A DNA stretch of 64,000 nucleotides from Maea johnstoni (Eukaryota > Annelida > Polychaeta > Spionida > Magelonidae), in assembly GCA_963942565.1 (NCBI GenBank), contig OZ012699.1, positions 29,393,355 through 29,457,354 of the forward strand. Direction: 5' to 3'. The position numbers and the translations under genes are program-made. The notes under the pieces were generated by a model. It was given only the letters and a program-made list of their open reading frames with translations. It had not been told where the DNA came from and did no database searches. Positions 1 to 12,759 of the stretch are shown here, in pieces (position 1 is the first letter of the stretch; every line of letters begins with the position of its first letter).

Positions 1-3000
1 GACACTTTTCACAATGTGGGAGTAATGATAGACCCTAAGAGAAGAAAATCCAGTTGTAGTTTTCCTGGCGCAGATGCTCGGGGGTGGGGCAGAGGGGGGG
101 GGAGGGGGTAGGGGCGGGAAATGTACAATTTTAGCCCACTTCCTTGCATTTTCATGATTTTCTAGCAAAAATAAAGCAGTGCAGTGAAGTATGTTTAGTA
201 ATAATCTCTTTCAATAGGTTTATCAGATTTTTTCAAGTCATATTTGGGGTGGCGCAGAACTTTGCGGGTGGGGTAGAGGGGGGTAGGGGCGGAAAATATC
301 CAAATTTAAGCCATTTCCTAGCATTTTCATGATTACCTACCAAATATCAAGTAGTGCAGTGAAGTATTTTTAGAAATAAACTCTTCTAATAGGTATACCT
401 GATTGATTGAGATCATATTTGGGGTGGCGCAGACATTGACTTGGTAGTGAGGGGGGGTAGGGGCATGAGCCACACCAGTTTTCGACTTTGTATAACATCT
501 TAAAGGCTCTAAGTATAAAAATCTAAATGGTTTCTGACACTTTTCACAATGTGGGAGTAATGATAGACCCTAAGAGAAGAAAATCCAGTTGTTGTTTTCC
601 TGGCGCAGACGCTCGGGGGTGGGGCAGAGGGGGGGTAGGGGCGGGAAATGTACAATTTTAGCCCACTTCCATGCATTTTCATGATTTTCTAGCAAAAATA
701 AAGCGGTGCAGTAAAGTATGTTTAGTAATAATCTCTTTCAATAGGTTTATCGGATGTATTCAAGTCATATTTTGGGGTGGCCCAGAGCTTCGCGGGTGGG
801 GCAGTGGGGGGTAGGGGCGGGAAATATCCAAATTTATGCCATTTCCTAGCATTTTCATGATTTCCTACCAAATATCAAGTAGTGCAGTGAAGTATTTTTA
901 GAAATAAACTCTTCTAATAGGTATACCTGATTGATTGAGATCATATTTGGGGTGGCGCAGACATTGACTTGGTAGTGAGGGGGGATAGGGGCATGAGCCA
1001 CACCCGTTTTCGACGTTGTATAACATCTTAAAGCCTCTAAGTATAAAAATCAAAATGGTTTCTGACACTTTTCACAATGTGGGAGTAATGATAGACCCTA
1101 AGAGAAGAAAATCCAGTTGTTGTTTTCCTGGCGCAGACGCTCGGGGGTGGGGCAGAGGGGGGGGAGGGGGTAGGGGCGGGAAATGTACAATTTTAGCCCA
1201 CTTCCTTGCATTTTCATGATTTTCTAGCAAAAATAAAGCAGTGCAGTAAAGTATGTTTAGTAATAATCTCTTTCAATAGGTTTATCAGATTTATTCAAGT
1301 GATATTTGGGTTGGCGCAGAACTTCGCGGGTGGGGCAGAGGGGGGTATGGGCGGAAAATATCCAAATTTAAGCCATTTCCTAGCATTTTCATGATTACCT
1401 ACCAAATATCAAGTAGTGCAGTGAAGTATTTTTAGAAATAAACTCTTCTAATAGGTATACCTGATTGATTGATATCATATTTGGGGTGGCGCAGACATTG
1501 ACTTGGTAGTGAGGGGGGTAGGGGCATGAGCCACACCCGTTTTCGACTTTGTATAACATCTTAAAGGCCCTAAGTATAAAAATCTAAATGGTTTCTGACA
1601 CTTTTCACAATGTGGGAGTAATGATAGACCCTAAGAGAAGAAAATCCAGTTGTTGTTTTCCTGGCGCAGACGCTCGGGGGTAGGGCAGAGGGGGGGGTAG
1701 GGGCGGGAAATGTACAATTTTAGCCCACTTCCATGCATTTTCATGATTCTCTAGCAAAAATAAAGCGGTGCAGTAAAGTATGTTTAGTAATAATCTCTTT
1801 CAATAGGTTTATCGGATTTATTCAAGTCATATTTGGGGTGGCGCAGAGCTTCGCGGGTGGGGCAGAAGGGGGTAGGGGCGGGAAATATCCAAATTTAAGC
1901 CATTTCCTAGCATTTTCATGATTTCCTACCAAATATCAAGTAGTGCAGTGAAGTACTTTTAGAAATAAACTCTTCTAATAGGTATACCTGATTGATTGAG
2001 ATCATATTTGGGGTGGCGCAGACAGTGACTTGGTAATGAGGGGGGGGGGGGGGTAGGGGCATGAGCCACACCCATTTTCGACTGTGTATAACATCTTAAA
2101 GGCTCTAAGTATACAAATCTAAATGATTTCTGACACTTTTCACAATGTGGGAGTAATGATAGACCCTAAGAGAAGAAAATCCAGTTGTTGTTTTCCTGGC
2201 GCAGACGCTCGGGGGTGGGGCAGAGGGGGGGGGGTAGGGGCGGGAAATGTACAATTTTAGCCCACTTCCTTGCATTTTCATGATTTTCTAGCAAAAATAA
2301 AGCGGTGTAGTCAAGTATGTTTAGTAATAATCTCTTTCAATAGGTTTATCGGATTCATTCAAGTCATATTTGGGGTGGCGCAGAGCTTCGCGGGTGGGGC
2401 AGAGGGGGGTAGGGGCGGGAAATATCCAAATTTAAGCCATTTCCTTGCACTTTCATGATTTCCTACCAAATATCAAGTAGTGCAGTGAAGTATTTTTAGA
2501 AATAAACTCTTCTAATAGGTATACCTGATTGATTGAGATCATATTTGGGGTGGCGCAGACATTGACTTGGTAGTGAGGGGGGGGGGGGGGGGGGTAGGCG
2601 CATGAGCCACACCCGTTTTTGACTTTGTATAACATCTTAAAGGCTCTAAGTATAAAAATCTAAATGGTTTCTGACACTTTTCACAATGTGGGAGCAATGA
2701 TAGACCCTAAGAGAAGAAAATCCAGTTGTTGTTTTCCTGGCGCAGACGCTCGGGGGTGGGGCAGAGGGGGGGTAGGGGCGGGAAATGTACAATTTTAGCC
2801 CACTTCCTTGCATTTTCATGATTTTCTAGCAAAAATAAAGCGGTGCAGTGAAGTATGTTTAGTAATAATCTCTTTCAATAGGTTTATCGGATTTATTCAA
2901 GTCATATTTGGGGTGGCGCAGAGCTTCGCGGGTGGGGCAGAGGGTGGTAGGGGCGGGAAATATCCAAATTTAAGCCATTTCCTAGCATTTTCATGATTTC

Positions 3001-3452
3001 CTACCAAATATCAAGTAGTGCAGTGAAGTATTTTTAGAAATAAACTCTTCTAATAGGTATACCTGATTGATTGAGATCATATTTGGAGTGGCGCAGACAT
3101 TGACTTGGTAGTGAGGGGGGGTAGGGGCATGAGCCACACCCGTTTTCGACTTTGTATAACATCTTAAAGGCTCTAAGTATAAAAATCTAAATGGTTTCTG
3201 ACACTTTTCACAATGTGGGAGTAATGATAGACCCTAAGAGAAGAAAATCCAGTTGTTGTTTTCCTGGCGCAGATGCTCGGGGGTGGGGCAGAGGGGGGGT
3301 AGGGGCGGGAAATGTACAATTTTAGCCCACTTCCTTGCTTTTTCATGATTTTCTAGCAAAAATAAAGCTGTGCAGTGAAGTATGTTTAGTAATAATCTCT
3401 TTCAATAGGTTTATCGGATTTATTCATGTCATATTTGGGGTGGCTCAGAGCT
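1..3452. repeat. Satellite: ~535-bp higher-order units, each three ~178-bp monomers
   Basis: The same start phrase (GACACTTTTCACAATG) recurs at 1, 538, 1064, 1597, 2132, 2673 and 3200, giving six full units of 526-541 bp and a partial seventh. Inside each unit the anchor GGCGCAGA recurs about every 174-183 bp (for example 68, 251, 425, 602), so a unit is a trimer. Monomers A and B are clearly homologous; C is more diverged but keeps the anchor and the G-rich joint. Length differences between units lie mostly in the G runs. Short open frames here repeat with the units and are not genes. The array starts before the window and stops abruptly near 3452. Confidence 0.93.
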
Positions 3453-3539
3453 TATACAACACTCACAATGACACCCCTGTAGTAGTAGTAGTAGTAGTAA
3501 TAATAATGATAATAATTGATATTTGATACATTATATTTT

Positions 3540-5730
3540 GACCGTTATTTGACCTTCATATTTTCCTTAAATCTCTGTGATAATTTACATTCTTTTTTCT
3601 TGTAAGTGACAAACACATTGCATGCAAGTTAAAAGGCTTATTTCCCCAGAAAAACACGAACGCTAACATACCATAAGATATGGCATTGATATGTCAATTT
3701 TTTGCTGCTTCACTAAGATTTGGGTGCACCTGTAATCAAGCATTTTGTATTTCTGGTCCCTAGATATTCAAGATTGGTCCAGACTTGTCTTAAGATGACT
3801 CAGAGAAATTCTGAGAATCCTTCTCAAAGATATTTCTCACCTAAAAAATATGTGTTTGGTATTCCAGGATAATTCAATAAGCTACTAAATAGACAATAGA
3901 CAAAATACCTTATATCATAAAATAGGGGGTGGTTTGACCTTGAATAACCTCTAATATGACAACAGAATACCCTACCCTAGGTTGGTTGCATGATATGGGA
4001 AGGTCGTCGGACAACAAGCATTTTGATACCAAACAATATCTATAATGTTTGGTGTTCACGCTTTTTATGACCTAAACAGTTGTCACATACTAGGACTTTA
4101 TCACAACCTCTCGTCTAATATACACTTATCATAAGCATGAACTTGCCAAATGCCATATTCCACACTTTTACATTAACTTAAAACTCCCTCATTTTCATCC
4201 ATAAATGGTTCAAAATGAATTGTTTTAATTTACTGTCATATTGTTGTGAAAACTTGATTTAGATATTACATTATGTCAAAACACAATTACGTCATCAAAA
4301 TCTCTTTATCAAAGTTTGAACTTTTTAAATTAAACCTGATAATTTGATGCATCATCTGCTCCCTTCCAACCTGTAAATCTTGATATACAGTCATTTTGGT
4401 TTTCAGATTTGTACCGTTTTAAGCACTTTTTCGGGTCCCCAGGTGGGCTTGGTATCCTTCTTACAATTCTTACAATTCTAGTCAATGAGCTTTCTAAAAT
4501 GTTAAACAACTAAACTAAAGGACATTCCTTCAGAAAAAGTGGCTACAGAAAAGAAATACATCACTTCCAAAAATGTTTTGGTAAACATATATAAGGCATT
4601 TTGTCTGTCAATTATTGTGGTAACTTCTATTAGGAAAGTATGTGATGACAAAACACATTGTTAGAGAGAAAAATGTTTCAACCTTTATTTGGCCTTCATT
4701 TCTTCCTTATATCTCAGAAATATTTTGCACTGCCTTTAATCTTACATGGCAAACACAATAGGCAAGTTAAAAGGCGTATTCTCCCCATTGAAAATGAAAG
4801 CTGACATACTATAAGATATAAATCTGCTATGTCAACTTTATGCTGCTTCACTAAATATTTGGGTGCACCCATAACCAGTCATATGTCATTTTGGTCCCTA
4901 AATATTCCAGATTGGCCCAGACTTTGTCTTGAAATGACTCAAAAAATGTCTGAGAATCCTTTTTAAAGATATTTCTCACCTAGAAATATTTCTAGAATAA
5001 AAAATGTATTCCAGGAGAATTTAATAAGCTGCTAAATGGACAATTCAAAGACGAAATCCTTTAAATCATTGGGGTTAGTTTCACCTTGAATAACCTCTAA
5101 TATCACAACAATATACCATACCCTAGGTTGGTTGCATGAAATGAAAAGATTGTCCTCCAGCCAGCATTTTGATACCAAACAATGCCTATGATGTTTTGTT
5201 TTCAAAACTTCTATGACCTAAAAAGTGGTCCCTTACTAGCACTTCCTCACATACCGTCTTTTAACACTTATTATAAGCATGGAATTGCTAAATGCCATAT
5301 TCCACACCCCCATATTGACTTAAAACTACTTCATTTTCACTAGTATATGGTCCAAAATGTAATAGTGGACCATATTTCAGGTTATATACCTGACAGCAAT
5401 TGTGGTAACTTGGTTTGGAAAATATATAATGACAAAACACAACTACTTTATCAAAATTTCTTCATCAATTTTGAATTTCTTAGAGAAAAACTGACATTTT
5501 GACCTTTATTTAACCTTCAATGGCTCCTTAATTTTGGGGTTTCTTTACCAACATCTTCCAGATTGAATAGAAAATTAAACCTGATATTTTGGTGCATCAT
5601 CTGCTCCCTTCTGTCATTTTCAAATTTGTACCATTTTAGGCACTTTTGGGGGTCTCTGGGTGGGCCTAGTACCCTACTTTGTACCTTAGATCTCAAAATA
5701 GGACTTAACATTCTAATCAATTCTTTTTGT
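3540..5730 (+). repeat. Two diverged ~1.1-kb tandem copies inside the segmental duplication
   Basis: The block beginning near 3540 is repeated from about 4679: the same order of phrases recurs (GACAAACACATTGCATG against GGCAAACACAATAGGCA; CATACCATAAGATAT against CATACTATAAGATAT; GCATCATCTGCTCCC in both). Divergence between the two halves is much greater than between copies A and B, so this duplication is older. In copy B the halves start near 40283 and 41422, and a shorter third relative lies around 42600-42760. Non-coding. Confidence 0.82.
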
Positions 5731-6815
5731 CTTTTTGTACAGCCAATTGCTGCTCATGATTTTACCATTTACCTGTTTGATACTCATACAAGTTGTCATG
5801 CAACTTTCGAAGAGAGTTGGTGTGTAGAGCACTGCAGTCTATGATACACTGCTCAGAGCTATGGGACATGAAGTGGGCTGCCACCCATTTGAGTCACAGC
5901 TGATAGCAGCTGAAAAACATGGCTGCTACCAGGGGCTGCTAGGGGCTGGCTGAGGCTGCTGGCAATACACAAAAATCTCCCCTCATGGGATCACTAAGAG
6001 AAAAAGGAGGACAGCATCCTATTCTTGAAGTGTATTACTTTCATATAAGCTAATATGTATGTGAGCATTTAGTTCCCCTTTAAGACCTCCGCATGTCCGC
6101 GATTTTGTAAAAGAAGGGTACTTTTTTGCACCCAGGTACGAAGTATGGGGGTCAAAATCCCCTTACAATCCACGAAATATACGCGGCTCTGACGCCGAGT
6201 GACTCCCGAAATGATTCAAGGCTTACGAGTTTGCTGCCGCCACTTGCTGCCGCTAAACAAGCAGAGGATTATAAAATCTTAAGTTAAAATACGTGTTCCC
6301 GTTCATCCAATATCAGTGTTTTGGTAAAAGAAGGGGTGTTTATTCAGAGGAAAAAATCAGCGTTTTATTAAAATAAGGGTGCTTTTTTGGCCAGAAATCA
6401 GTGCTTTAGGGGTATTTTTTAATTTTGATAACGAACGTATGCACCCCCCTAAATACCCAAGTGCCCCCCCCCCCCCCCCCCCCGGGCTGCATGACTGGAT
6501 ATCGCAGCCTGAAGGACAAAATCAATCAAGGTCAACGTTAACACAATTGATTGAACTACGCCTATTAAGAACTGGAATTCAACATCAAAATTATATGCAT
6601 TCAATCAATCGAATCAATGAATAAAGTGAGTAACAAAAAACATTCATGCTTGAAAAGGCGACATGAGGGGAGAAGGACAAATATTGATGAGTCTCTTGTG
6701 TATAGTGACATATGGTGTATTGAGGACATTGAAACATAGATTATTATCATATACCCTTGTCACTTGCCAGTGCAAGACCCCTACCACTTTTTTGAAATAA
6801 AAACTAATAAAGATG

Positions 6816-6872
<57 letters not shown>

Positions 6873-6873
6873 G
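6816..6873. repeat. AAT trinucleotide microsatellite
   Basis: Uninterrupted AAT/ATA repeats. The matching tract in copy B (44168-44275) is longer and interrupted, as expected for independent slippage after duplication. Poly-leucine and poly-tyrosine frames across it are artefacts. Confidence 0.95.
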
Positions 6874-7299
6874 GGCTTCTATATCTCTTAAGGTAAGGGT
6901 TGGGAATTCATGCCATATTTGGTTGTGTAGGCTATAACATTTCTCTAGAATGAACCAAGTCATAAAAATCTGTCTCGCAAAAATTGCACAATGAGGTCAT
7001 AAAGTACAAGATGATTTGGAAAAAAATCAATCTGAAAATTTGAAGGAGAGAGAGAGAGAGATGGTTACAACGACAGCTCACTGATCATAGGGGTCGCCAC
7101 CAGTCAAGAGACAAGTGACACATACTGTATTTTGATTGGCTGGCCTCTTTGCTCTCCCTAACCGCATTCGATCAACTTGCAGGCTATCATTTCCTGAGCT
7201 GTGGGGCAAACGTTTTAATTATAATATCAGGCGCAATTGGGTAAGTTATCGAGTCGGCTCGCACCCAAAGGCCAAACGAAAATCGTGCCCTCAACCATA

Positions 7300-7509
7300 G
7301 GCCCTTGCAACAGTCTGAAAAAAGAAAATGAAAATATGATCAGGCACAAGAAAAGACACACTGTTGAAAAACGTTTTCATTGTGACTTTTGTGACAAGGC
7401 TTTCACAAGCCCTTGTCATTTGGCAAGACATAATCTTATACATACTGAGGAAAGACCTCATCAGTGTGATAAATGTGATAAGAGCTTTGCCCACTCTAGC
7501 ACTCTAATA
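7300..7509 (+). CDS. C2H2 zinc-finger gene, 5'-most finger exon (split by a transposon)
   Basis: The frame encodes one full C2H2 finger (C-x2-C-x12-H-x3-H, around FHCDFCDKAF...HLARH) and the first two thirds of a second (HQCDKCDKSFAHSSTLI), which stops at the transposon at 7510. The in-frame methionine is at 7336, but there is no convincing start context. The CCATAG just before 7300 could be a splice acceptor, so this may be an internal exon with 5' exons outside or unrecognised. The left edge coincides with the end of segmental-duplication copy A. C2H2 arrays bind DNA in the nucleus; the target is unknown. Confidence 0.7.
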
Positions 7510-9616
7510 CCCAGCAAACACAAAACATTTGTGCTATGTTTACAAATTATTTTACCCAATATCTGGGAAATATTACTGAACATGTTTATTAATATTAAAA
7601 CGTTTGGCCTGAAAATTATTAGCATAATGTTGCTTATAATATTTCTATCATTATTTTAAAAACATTTTTATTATACATTAACACAATATTGCAAATATTA
7701 TTCATGAAATGTTTCTAACAAATATTTATTAATATTAAAACGTTTGGCCTGAAAATTATTACCAAAACATTTCTTATAACATTTAAATTATTATTTTCAC
7801 AATATTTTAAATATGTATTAATACAATGTTGCTTACATATTCATAAACTATTTCTAAGAAACATTTTGGCAATGTTGTTGACGATATTTATCCACATTGA
7901 AATTGCTGGCCTGGCAATATTATGCCAACATTTTTTGTAACATTTTACTCAACATTATTTCAATATTTTTGAAATATTTATCTTTTCCAGATAGTTGAGT
8001 TTAAAATTCTTTAGAGAAGAAAATGTACTTACCAATCTGCCATAACTAACACATTTTAGAAATCTCCATTTTAGGGATTTCTTGGTCAGTCTAACGTTGA
8101 AAAGTATACTGTACACATCATGCTTTCAAGATAGAAGAGACGGCTACTTATATTCTTTTTGTCAGCCCTAATCAATGCCTTTCTGAATGACACATACTGC
8201 TGTTTCATGCTTTTTAAGAAACCTAAAATTCTAAATCAATGCCAATAATGATATATTTATTTGGAAACTGTTATTTCCTAAATTTTCAAATCAATATTTC
8301 ATGTTTATCAATCATATTTAACTTATTATAGCATAAAATGTTGCTTTTTCAGAGAAGTTGTTAACAATTGTAGGATTATAAATCAACATTATTTAATATT
8401 AAGATAATAATGTTGAATTGTTGCTGTTGTTCTTTTCATTTTGACATTATTATTTGGCAATATCATAGGGCACTCTGCAATAGTATCTTTGAAATATTTC
8501 ATACGGTTCTTGTGTTAAAATTGGTATTTTTATAAAGTTTTCGAATTAATAAAGGATTGTTTTATCGTAATGTTGAACAAACAATATGGCCAAAACATTC
8601 CAAAACATTAATTCAACATTTTGTCAATGTCATTTTTAACATTTCATAACAGCTTTTTCAGATATTTCACAAATATTTCACAGGATGTGTTCTTGATATG
8701 AAACAGATGTTTAAAAAACCATTTGTAATAAGCTGATGTATAACATTTATTTGAAATGTTGATACAAGATAGGATAATGTTATCATACATAATTGCAGAA
8801 AATTATTGGTTATTATTTTATTAATATATATATAGATATTTAATTTCAAATTTGTTCAGAAATATTTGAAACTTTGTAAATACAATATTTAATTAATATT
8901 TAAAGAAACATTTGTAATAGGCAGCTTTGAAACATTTATTTCAAATGTTAAAAAAACTATAGTTTAATATAATCAAACATATTTCATAAAAAATATTGTT
9001 GAAAATTTCATTAATGTATATATTGACGTTTTATTTATACTTTTTCAGACGTTTTAAAAACATTTTAAAGTATGTCAATAAAACATTAATTGAATATTAA
9101 AAACAACATTTGTAATACGCAGATGTAAAACATTAACTATAAATGTTGATAAAAGATAGTATCATGTTATCAAACATTATTATGGAAAAATATTAGTTAA
9201 TATTGTGAGAAAATATTCCTTTATTACGCAGCTTTAAAAAAAATATTTTAAATGTTAAAAAAATATAGTTAAACATTGTCAAACATATTTTGGAAAAATA
9301 TTGTTTAACATTTCATTAATGTATAAATTGACATTTTATTCATACTTTTTCAGACGTTTTAGAAACATTTAAATGTATGTCAACAAAACATTCAATAAAT
9401 GCTAAGAACAACATTTGTAATGAGCATATATTAAACATTAACTATAAATGTTAATAAAAGATAATATAATGTTATCAAACATTATTATGAAAGAATATTG
9501 GTTAATATTGTGAGAAAATATTCCTTTATTCTCGTAAATGTTTTACTAATGTCATATTTTTATTGCATAACATTATTTTTTTTAAAATATTTTGGAAATA
9601 TTTTGTGTTTGCTGGG
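7510..9616. mobile_element. Non-autonomous DNA transposon, TA target-site duplication, 16-bp perfect TIR
   Basis: The element begins CCCAGCAAACACAAAA and ends with its exact reverse complement; TA is duplicated at 7508-7509 and 9617-9618. The 2.1-kb interior is very AT-rich, has no transposase frame, and contains partly repeated blocks of ~300 bp (compare 9105-9225 with 9411-9525). It lies inside the helix of a zinc finger. Joining the flanks with one TA restores the finger frame exactly (STLI followed by QHTRIC). TA duplication suggests the Tc1/mariner supergroup, but the family is not certain. Confidence 0.9.
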
Positions 9617-9618
9617 TA

Positions 9619-11382
9619 CAGCATACGAGGATATGTAGTGGGAAAAGACCCTTCCAGTGCAATGAATGTGATAAGACATTCACACGGAATTCTGGTCTGG
9701 CAGCGCATAAGAGGATACACAGTGGGGAGAGACCTTTCCAGTGCAATGAATGTGATAAGGCATTCATACAGTCTGCTGCTCTGGCAGTGCATAAGAGGAT
9801 ACACAGTTCGGAGAGACCTTTCCAGTGCAATGAATGTGATAAGGCATTCAAACACAATTCTGCTCTGGCAGCGCATAAGAGGATACACAGTGGGAAGAGA
9901 CCTTTCCAGTGCAATGAATGTGATAAGGCATTCATACAGTCTGCTGCTCTGGCAGCGCATAAGAAGACACATATAGGGGAAAGACCTTACCAGTGCAATG
10001 AATGTGACAAGACATTCACACAATCTTCTTCTCTGGTACAGCATAAAAGGATACACAGTGGTGAAAGACCCTTCCAGTGCAATGAATGTGATAAGACATT
10101 CACACTGTCTTCATCCCTGGTAAATCACAAGAAGATGCACAGTGGGGAAAGACCTTTCCAGTGCGATGAATGTGGCAAGGCATTCCTAAGATCTGCTAAT
10201 CTGATAGAGCATAAGAGGATACACACTGGGGAAAGACCTTTCCAGTGTGATGAGTGTGGCAAGGCATTCATACGGTCTTTTTCTCTGGTAATACATAGGA
10301 GGAGGCAACATGGGGAAAAACCTTTCCAGTGCGATGAATGTGACAAGAGATATAGTTTTTCTCCTGATCTTGTACAACATAAGAGGATACACAGTGGGGA
10401 AAGACCATTCCAGTGCAATGAATGTGATAAGGCATTCTTAAAATCTGCTACTCTGGCAGCGCATATGAGGATACACACTGGTGAAAGACCTTTCCAGTGC
10501 AATGAATGTGACAAGGCCTTCAAACACTCTTCTGGTCTGCTATATCATAAGAAAACGCACCGTAGGGAAAGACCCTTCCAGTGCAATGAATGTGACAAGG
10601 CATTCACACAGCATTCTGCTCTGGCAGCGCATAAGAAAATACCCAGTGGGTAGAGACCTTTCCAGTGCAATGAATGTGATAAGGCATTCACCCAGCATTC
10701 TGCTCTGGCAGTGCATAAGAAAATACACAGTGGGGAGAGACCTTTCCAGTGCAATGAATGTGACAAGGCATTCACCCAGCATTCTGCTCTGGCAGTGCAT
10801 AAGAAAGTACACAGTAGGGAGAGACCTTTCCAGTGCAATGAATGTGACAAGGCATTCACCCAGCATTCTGCTCTGGTAGTGCATAAAAAAATACACAGTG
10901 GGGAGAGACCTTTCCAGTGTAATGAATGTGACAAGACATTCACACACTCTTTTTCTCTGGTACAGCATAAAAGGATACACAGTGGTGAAAGACCCTTCCA
11001 GTGCAATGAATGTGATAAGGCATTCACACAGCATTCTGCTCTGGCAGCGCATAAGAGGATACACAGTGGGGAGAGACCTTTCCAGTGCAATGAATGTGAT
11101 AAGGCATTCATACAGTCTGCTGCTCTGGCAGCCCATAAGAAGACACATAGGGGGGAAAGACCTTACCAATGCAATGAATGTGACAAGACATTCGCAAAAT
11201 CTTATTCTCTGGTACAGCATAAAAGGATACACAGTGGTGAACGACCCTTCCAGTGCAATGAATGTGATAAGGCATTCACACAGCATTCTGCTCTGGCAGC
11301 GCATAAGAGGATACACAGTGGGAGAGACCTTTCTAGTGCAATGAATGTGATAAGACATTCACACTGTCTTCATCCCTGGTAA
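9619..11382 (+). pseudogene. Zinc-finger array: 3' half of finger 2 to finger 22 (gene 5' part plus unit 1 fingers)
   Basis: Continues finger 2 after the transposon, then about twenty C2H2 fingers joined by HSGERPF-type linkers. Most have the core CNECDKAF or CDECGKAF with a few recurring helices ([27 protein letters not shown]). Finger 2 ends H-x3-C, and the finger near 10300 has H-x4-H spacing. At 10636-10653 the last His codon of one finger reads Pro and the linker Glu codon reads TAG; the same frame then resumes to about 11317. There, one G is missing from the usual linker and the frame leaves the fingers. The sequence before 10525 is private to this copy; the rest is tandem unit 1. Confidence 0.85.
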
Positions 11383-11393
11383 ATCACAAGAAG

Positions 11394-12759
11394 ATGCACA
11401 GTGGGGAAACCCAGGAAAGACCTTTCCAGTGCAATGACTGTGATAAGTCTTTCACACACCCTTCTGGTCTATTAAAGCATAAGAGGATACACAGTGGTGA
11501 AAGACCTTTCCAGTGTGATGAATGTGGCAAGGCATTCTTAAGATCTGCTAATCTGATACAGCATAAGAGGATACACAGTGGTGAAAGACCTTTCCACTGC
11601 GATGAATGTGGCAAGGCATTCACACGATCCTCTGCTCTGTTTCGGCATGAGAGGAGGCATAGTGGGGGAAAACCCTCCCAGTGCAATGAATTTGAAAAGG
11701 CATTCACGCAATCTTCTGAACTGGTGAAGCACATCAGAACTCATGCAGTAAAAAGGCCTTTTCATTGTGATATATGTGATAAGGCTTTTAGGACATCAAT
11801 TCATTTGAAGAAGCATAAGAAAGCACATCAAAAGCTGTCAACTCACGAAACAGAACAAAAGTTATCAGAACCAAGGAAATGGATTGTTGTTAAGGGTCAG
11901 TGTCTCCATTATAAAACAAGAGTTGGAGAAAAATGCTAGTAGCATATTAGTAAAACAGGAAAACCTTGTCATGAAAGGACAGTGTCTCCCAATAAAGCAA
12001 GAGAGAGAAGAAAATGCTAGCAGCATATTAGTGAAACAGGAAAATCTTGTCGATAAAAGACACTGTCTCCCTATAAAGCAAGAGATGGAGGGAAATGCTA
12101 ATAGCATATTAGTAAAACAAGAAAACCTTGCCGTTAAAGGATGGTGTCTTCCTATAAAGCAAGAGAGGGAAGAAAATGCTAGCAGCTTATTAGTAAACAC
12201 GGAAAACCTTGCCGTTAAAGGACAGTGTCTCCCTATAAAGCAAGAAACGGAAGAAAATGCTAACAGCATATTAGTTAAACAGGAAAACCTTGCCGTTAAA
12301 GGACAGAGTCTCCCTATAAAGCAAGAAACGGAAGAAGATGCTAACAGCATATTAGTGAAACAGGAAAACCTTGCCGTTAAAGGACAGAGTCTCTCTATAA
12401 AGCAAGAAACGGAAGAAAATGTTAACAGCATATTAGTTAAACAGGAAAACCTTGCCGTTAAAGGACAGAGTCTCCCTATAAAGCAAGAAACGGAAGAAAA
12501 TGCTAACAGCTTATTAGTGAAACAGGAAAACCTTGTCGTTAAAGGACAGTGTCTTCCTGTAAAGCAAGAGAGGGAAAAAAATGCTAGCAGCTTATTAGTT
12601 AAACAGGAAAACCTTGCCGTTAAAGGACAGAGTCTCCCTACAAAGCAGGAGAGGGAAGAAAATGCTAGCAGCTTATTAGTAAAACAGGAAAACCTTGCCG
12701 CTAAAGGACAGAGTCTCCCTATAAAGCAAGAAACGGAAGAAAATGCTAACAGCTTATAA
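11394..12759 (+). pseudogene. Unit 1: five C-terminal fingers plus SUMO-consensus repeat tail (frame broken)
   Basis: An ATG at 11394 opens five C2H2 fingers like those of unit 2, but the fourth finger has Phe for its second Cys (CNEFEKAF). An extra base near 11912 shifts the frame at the start of the tail, which continues in another frame to the TAA at 12757. The tail is built of 81-bp repeats encoding two I/V-K-Q-E motifs each; one motif here is changed (LVNTEN). The same tail is intact in units 2 and 6, so this is a damaged sister copy. Confidence 0.82.

Larger units (their letters stand above)
3453..7300 (+). repeat. Segmental duplication, copy A (pair of 40188-44910)
   Basis: From about 3460 to 5720 and again from about 6081 to 7300 this sequence matches 40190-42450 and 43428-44910 in the same orientation with only scattered differences. 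The middle differs: copy A has ~360 bp (5720-6080) in which I recognise nothing, where copy B has ~980 bp. It holds an AGT/AAT repeat (3478-3519), a C run (6464-6483), an AAT microsatellite and a GA repeat near 7050. I see no supported gene. It ends directly at the first zinc-finger exon. Confidence 0.9.

Noticed and set aside
144-3526. Recurrent ~62-residue open frames in the satellite
   Set aside because: They repeat with the satellite period, have no conserved-domain character and sit over G-run repeats.
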